Program-made: the position numbers and the translations under genes
Shown here: positions 61,171-64,000 of the stretch, piece by piece
Position numbering within the stretch: position 1 is the first letter of the stretch
Layout: every line of letters begins with the position of its first letter
Source of the DNA: Tolypothrix sp. FACHB-123
GTDB taxonomy: Bacteria > Cyanobacteriota > Cyanobacteriia > Cyanobacteriales > Nostocaceae
Direction: 5' to 3'
Assembly (NCBI RefSeq): GCF_014697075.1
Contig: NZ_JACJRE010000006.1
Coordinates: 124,001-188,000 of the forward strand
Length of the DNA: 64,000 nucleotides
Notes under the pieces: model-generated
What the model was told of the DNA's origin: nothing
The model's input: the letters and a program-made list of their open reading frames with translations, nothing else
The model's database searches: none

Positions 61171-61945
61171 TCAGCCACCAACACTGTCAGTAGAGCAACA
61201 ACGGGCCGAAAAATTAGCGGAAATTGGCGGTCAACTGTGGGCTGCGCGTCAAGAACAAGGCTTATCTTTAGAAGAAGTCGTTATATTAACCAGAATTCCC
61301 AAAAGGTTGTTACAAGCTATTGAAGAAGGTAATTTAGAGGAATTGCCAGAACCAGTTTATCTTCAGGGCTTAATTAGGCAATTTGCCGAGGCTTTAGGCT
61401 TTAATGGCGTGGAATTGGCTAGCACTTTCCCCATTGTCTATCAACAAGCGAATCCTAAACCAGCTTGGACAACTAAGCCTGTTAATCAATTACGTCCCCT
61501 GCATCTTTACTTTCTTTATATATTTGTGATTATCTGCTCTGTTAGCGGCTTATCTCAACTGTTGAAAGATTCTGCCTTACAAGCAAGTACCACCCCACCT
61601 CAACCCAAAGCAGGACAGCAAACAAAATTACAACAAATACCAGAGGTTAAACCTTATAGCAATACACTCATGACCAGCAACACTGGAACACCAGTACAGG
61701 TTGGTGTGAGATTAAAAGCCTCATCCTGGATTCGGGTTGTAGCTGATGGTAAAACTCAGTTTGAGGGTACTCTTCCAGAAGGAACTCAACGTACTTGGAA
61801 AGCCAATGAGCAGCTCACTGTGAAGACTGATAACGCTGGTGGTGTATTGATGAGCGTTAATCAGGAGCAACCCAAGGAAATGGGTGAGTTAGGAAAGCCA
61901 GAGGAAGTGCAAATTGCTGCCAGAACTCGTAGTCTACCACGTTAA
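61145..61945 (+). CDS. RodZ-like HTH membrane protein (DUF4115)
   Basis: A 266-residue protein with an N-terminal Xre-type helix-turn-helix (about 22-90: GGQLWAARQEQGLSLEEVVILTRIPKRLLQAIEEGNLEELPEPVYLQGLIRQFAEALG), one membrane helix (about 117-139, LYFLYIFVIICSVSGLSQLL), a proline/glutamine linker, and a C-terminal beta domain of DUF4115 type (ASSWIRVVADGKTQFEGTLPEGTQRTW). This is the layout of RodZ, which links MreB to the cell-wall machinery. It overlaps the pseudouridine synthase gene by 26 bases. A hairpin 32 bases after the stop probably ends transcription. Confidence 0.88.
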   Translation: MKWFNRKDNQPPTLSVEQQRAEKLAEIGGQLWAARQEQGLSLEEVVILTRIPKRLLQAIEEGNLEELPEPVYLQGLIRQFAEALGFNGVELASTFPIVYQQANPKPAWTTKPVNQLRPLHLYFLYIFVIICSVSGLSQLLKDSALQASTTPPQPKAGQQTKLQQIPEVKPYSNTLMTSNTGTPVQVGVRLKASSWIRVVADGKTQFEGTLPEGTQRTWKANEQLTVKTDNAGGVLMSVNQEQPKEMGELGKPEEVQIAARTRSLPR

Positions 61946-61977
61946 TTTTGACCGCAAGCTAAATTATCTGAATTTTC

Positions 61978-62017
61978 AAGCACTTCAGTTGGTCAATTTT
62001 GCAATACTGAAGTGCTT
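61978..62017. terminator. Hairpin between convergent rodZ-like and malQ genes
   Basis: A perfect 12-bp stem AAGCACTTCAGT/ACTGAAGTGCTT with a 16-base AT-rich loop lies between two convergent genes and may end transcription from both sides. Confidence 0.65.
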
Positions 62018-62046
62018 AATTAGTACTTATGACAATCCGCAATCTC

Positions 62047-63555
62047 TCAGGACTGTCTAGGTGCGCGTCCATAGAGTGTAGTCAGAACTTTGAGCTTCTG
62101 GCTTAATTCCTCAGTCAAGGCGTCTTTTTGATAGCGCCATCCCCAATTCCCCTCAGCCACACTGGGGAAATTCATCCGTGCTTCTGTTCCCAATCCTAAA
62201 ACATCTTGTAAAGGAATAATTGCCTGATTGGCAATAGAACTTAAAGCCAGTCGAATTAAATCCCAATGAACTCCTTCAGGACTAATACAGCCGAGGTAAA
62301 GTAATAAATTGCGCTTTTCCCAATCACTGGCTTGGTTGTACCAGCCGATAGTTGTGTCATTATCATGAGTGCCGGTGTAGACTACAGCATTGCGCGGGTA
62401 GTTAAAGGGTAGAAAAGGATTACCAGGATCGGAACCAAAAGCAAATTGTAAAACTTTCATTCCCGGAAATTCAAATTGATCGCGTAGTGCTTCTACTTCT
62501 GGTGTAATTACTCCTAAATCTTCTGCCAACACGGGTAGAGTGCCTAACTTTTGTTTGATTGTCTCAAACAATTCTTCCCCAGGTGCTTTTAACCATTCAC
62601 CATTAATTGCTGTTTCTTCTCCCTGTTCCACAGCCCAGTATGCTTCAAAACCTCGGAAGTGATCGATGCGAATGACATCAACATAATCCAGCATGGCTTG
62701 GAAGCGTCTCAGCCACCACTTAAAGTCTTGCTTTTCTAATTCCTCCCAGTTGTATACTGGGTTACCCCACAGTTGACCTGTAGCACTAAAGTAATCTGGT
62801 GGAACACCAGCCATCAATGCTGCTTCGCCTGTTTCTTCATCTAAACAGAAAATATCGGGGTTAGCCCAGACATCAGAGCTATCATGAGCTACATAAATGG
62901 GGATGTCACCAATAATGTGGATACCCCTCATGTTGGCATAGTTCTTAAGTTCCGACCACTGACGGAAAAATTCAAACTGGATGTATTTGTGAAAGTAAAT
63001 TTCTTCAGTTAGCTGTCGCTGTGCTTGCTCGATGGCTTTGGGTTCGCGTTTGGCAATTTCTGCTTCCCAACTATACCAACTTGAACCGCCGTTGCTATCT
63101 TTCAGCGCCATAAATAAAGCATAGTCATCGAGCCAATAAGCTTTACTCTGGCAAAAACCAGAAAATTCTTTTTGTTGTAAAGGCGTGGCTTGATTTTTGA
63201 AGTTCTTACAGGCTTTTTTGAGCAAATCAAGCTTGATGGGCGCGATTTTTTCGTACTCTACCTGAGAGGTGTCAAATGCTGGTAAGTTAGCAAAGTCATC
63301 TTCTGTGAGTAAACCTTGCTCTTTGAGTTGTTCTGGACTGATGAGTTGGGGGTTACCCGCTATTGCTGAATAACATGCATAAGGAGAATTACCATACCCC
63401 GTAGGCCCTAAAGGTAAAACTTGCCAATATTGTTGATAGCTCTGTTGGAGAAAATCAATAAAATTATAGGCTTCTAGGCCTAAATCCCCAATCCCAAATC
63501 GACTGGGAAAGGAAGTAGGGTGCAGCAAAATGCCACTGGATCTAGGGAAAGGCAT
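62047..63555 (-). CDS. malQ: 4-alpha-glucanotransferase (amylomaltase)
   Basis: MalQ transfers maltooligosaccharide units during glycogen turnover. The 502-residue glycoside hydrolase family 77 protein begins with SSGILLHPTSFPSRFGIGDLG, has IIGDIPIYVAHDSSDVWANPDIF, the nucleophile region VIRIDHFRGFEAYWAV, the acid/base ILAEDLGVITPEVEALRD-like PVLAEDLGVITP, and FAFGSDPGNPFLPFNYPRNAVVYTGTHDNDT near the third carboxylate. Length is normal for bacterial amylomaltases. ATG 63555 is the start. It is divergent from a NUDIX gene. Confidence 0.95.
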   Translation of the reverse strand: MPFPRSSGILLHPTSFPSRFGIGDLGLEAYNFIDFLQQSYQQYWQVLPLGPTGYGNSPYACYSAIAGNPQLISPEQLKEQGLLTEDDFANLPAFDTSQVEYEKIAPIKLDLLKKACKNFKNQATPLQQKEFSGFCQSKAYWLDDYALFMALKDSNGGSSWYSWEAEIAKREPKAIEQAQRQLTEEIYFHKYIQFEFFRQWSELKNYANMRGIHIIGDIPIYVAHDSSDVWANPDIFCLDEETGEAALMAGVPPDYFSATGQLWGNPVYNWEELEKQDFKWWLRRFQAMLDYVDVIRIDHFRGFEAYWAVEQGEETAINGEWLKAPGEELFETIKQKLGTLPVLAEDLGVITPEVEALRDQFEFPGMKVLQFAFGSDPGNPFLPFNYPRNAVVYTGTHDNDTTIGWYNQASDWEKRNLLLYLGCISPEGVHWDLIRLALSSIANQAIIPLQDVLGLGTEARMNFPSVAEGNWGWRYQKDALTEELSQKLKVLTTLYGRAPRQS

Positions 63556-63720
63556 AGTTAATTAGATGATATGGGAGCAAGCGATCGCCTTAACATCTCG
63601 CTAGGGGATCGCATCGAATTTATCACGGTAGGGGTTGGTTTAAAAGCTGTCTATGGTGATAGATGTAGAGAATGTAACAATTCCCTATAAAAGCTCATAA
63701 TTACTACTTAATCCTTAATA

Positions 63721-64000
63721 ATGCAGATGAATTACAGAAATCCCGCGCCGACAGTAGATATCATTATTGAATTGGTGGATCGCCCTCATCTACCCATAGT
63801 GTTAATTGAGCGACATAACCCGCCTTTAGGTTGGGCGCTTCCTGGTGGTTTTGTCGATTATGGTGAAGCGGTGGAAGTGGCGGCGAAGCGGGAAGCCCAG
63901 GAAGAAACGGGTTTGCAGGTGGAGTTAATTGAACAATTTTTGGTGTATTCTGACCCCAACCGCGATCCGCGTCAGCATACGATGAGTGTTGTGTTTTTAG
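63721..64000 (+). CDS. NUDIX hydrolase, cut by the window end
   Basis: The first 93 codons are visible and the frame is open at the edge. The NUDIX box is complete: [25 protein letters not shown], preceded by LGWALPGG and followed by [19 protein letters not shown]. The DPR.HT motif is like that of ADP-ribose-type or related NUDIX enzymes. ATG 63721 is the first start; an ATG at 63727 is an alternative. The length and C terminus are unknown. It resembles the NUDIX protein at 42533 (shared RDPR motif) more than the one at 12716. Confidence 0.85.
   Translation, partial: MQMNYRNPAPTVDIIIELVDRPHLPIVLIERHNPPLGWALPGGFVDYGEAVEVAAKREAQEETGLQVELIEQFLVYSDPNRDPRQHTMSVVFL

Overview
The window is chromosomal DNA of a filamentous cyanobacterium, most likely a heterocyst-forming member of the Nostocales. 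The evidence is the dense GCGATCGC (HIP1) octamers, the many 7-bp-period tandem repeats between genes, and a cyanobacterial gene set: ycf54, a TPR-CHAT protein pair, a Tic20-family protein, adjacent flavodiiron proteins, an RRM/glycine-rich RNA-binding protein, cyanophycinase with cyanophycin synthetase, and cbiT. I see no rRNA, tRNA, CRISPR array, prophage or intact insertion sequence. The assignment is inference from gene content; no 16S gene is present.

Layout. 1-4.2 kb: edge of a possible minus-strand gene, then a CBS-PAS histidine kinase followed by a receiver-kinase hybrid. 4.3-15.9 kb: type II NADH dehydrogenase, pdxJ, a SnoaL-like protein, ycf54, a secreted protein, a folD-crtE-PAP2-like group on the minus strand, a lipoprotein and a NUDIX gene lying between 58-bp inverted repeats, an AI-2E-family permease and a soluble histidine kinase. 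16-23.4 kb: two divergent TPR-CHAT caspase-like genes separated by an 18-unit, 21-bp minisatellite. 23.7-33.7 kb: glyA, a four-cysteine miniprotein, a Tic20-family gene, a fumarylacetoacetase-family gene, rpsF, a coiled-coil gene, a STAS protein, DedA, argG, a nitroreductase and the RNA-binding protein. 33.8-41.4 kb: flv3-like and flv1-like genes, then coaX with a trkA-like/DUF3124/antiporter cassette bounded by a decayed copy of the coaX 3' end. 41.4-51.4 kb: a hydrolase, a NUDIX gene, a very basic miniprotein with a near-consensus promoter, argH, a small membrane protein, larB, a peptide-binding lipoprotein, a nuclease-like gene with a split PIN gene, ispF and trmD. 51.9-64 kb: cphB-cphA, tatA, a Ser/Thr kinase, cbiT, cdsA, a DUF2993 gene, an rluB-like gene overlapping a RodZ-like gene, malQ, and a NUDIX gene cut by the window end.

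How genes connect. ArgG and ArgH complete arginine synthesis, CphA polymerises arginine with aspartate into cyanophycin, and CphB begins its breakdown, so nitrogen storage is well represented. The adjacent canonical/non-canonical flavodiiron pair suggests oxygen photoreduction. CrtE and IspF belong to isoprenoid supply, and Ycf54 and CbiT to tetrapyrrole synthesis.

The most unusual content lies between genes. There are several families of 50-90-bp inverted-repeat elements. Some are inserted inside others, and one insertion has perfect 16-bp ends and an 11-bp target duplication. There are at least eight kinds of heptameric tandem repeat, several of which run into gene ends (argH, glyA, and probably the trmD tail). 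A related GC-rich repeat sits in frame inside coaX.
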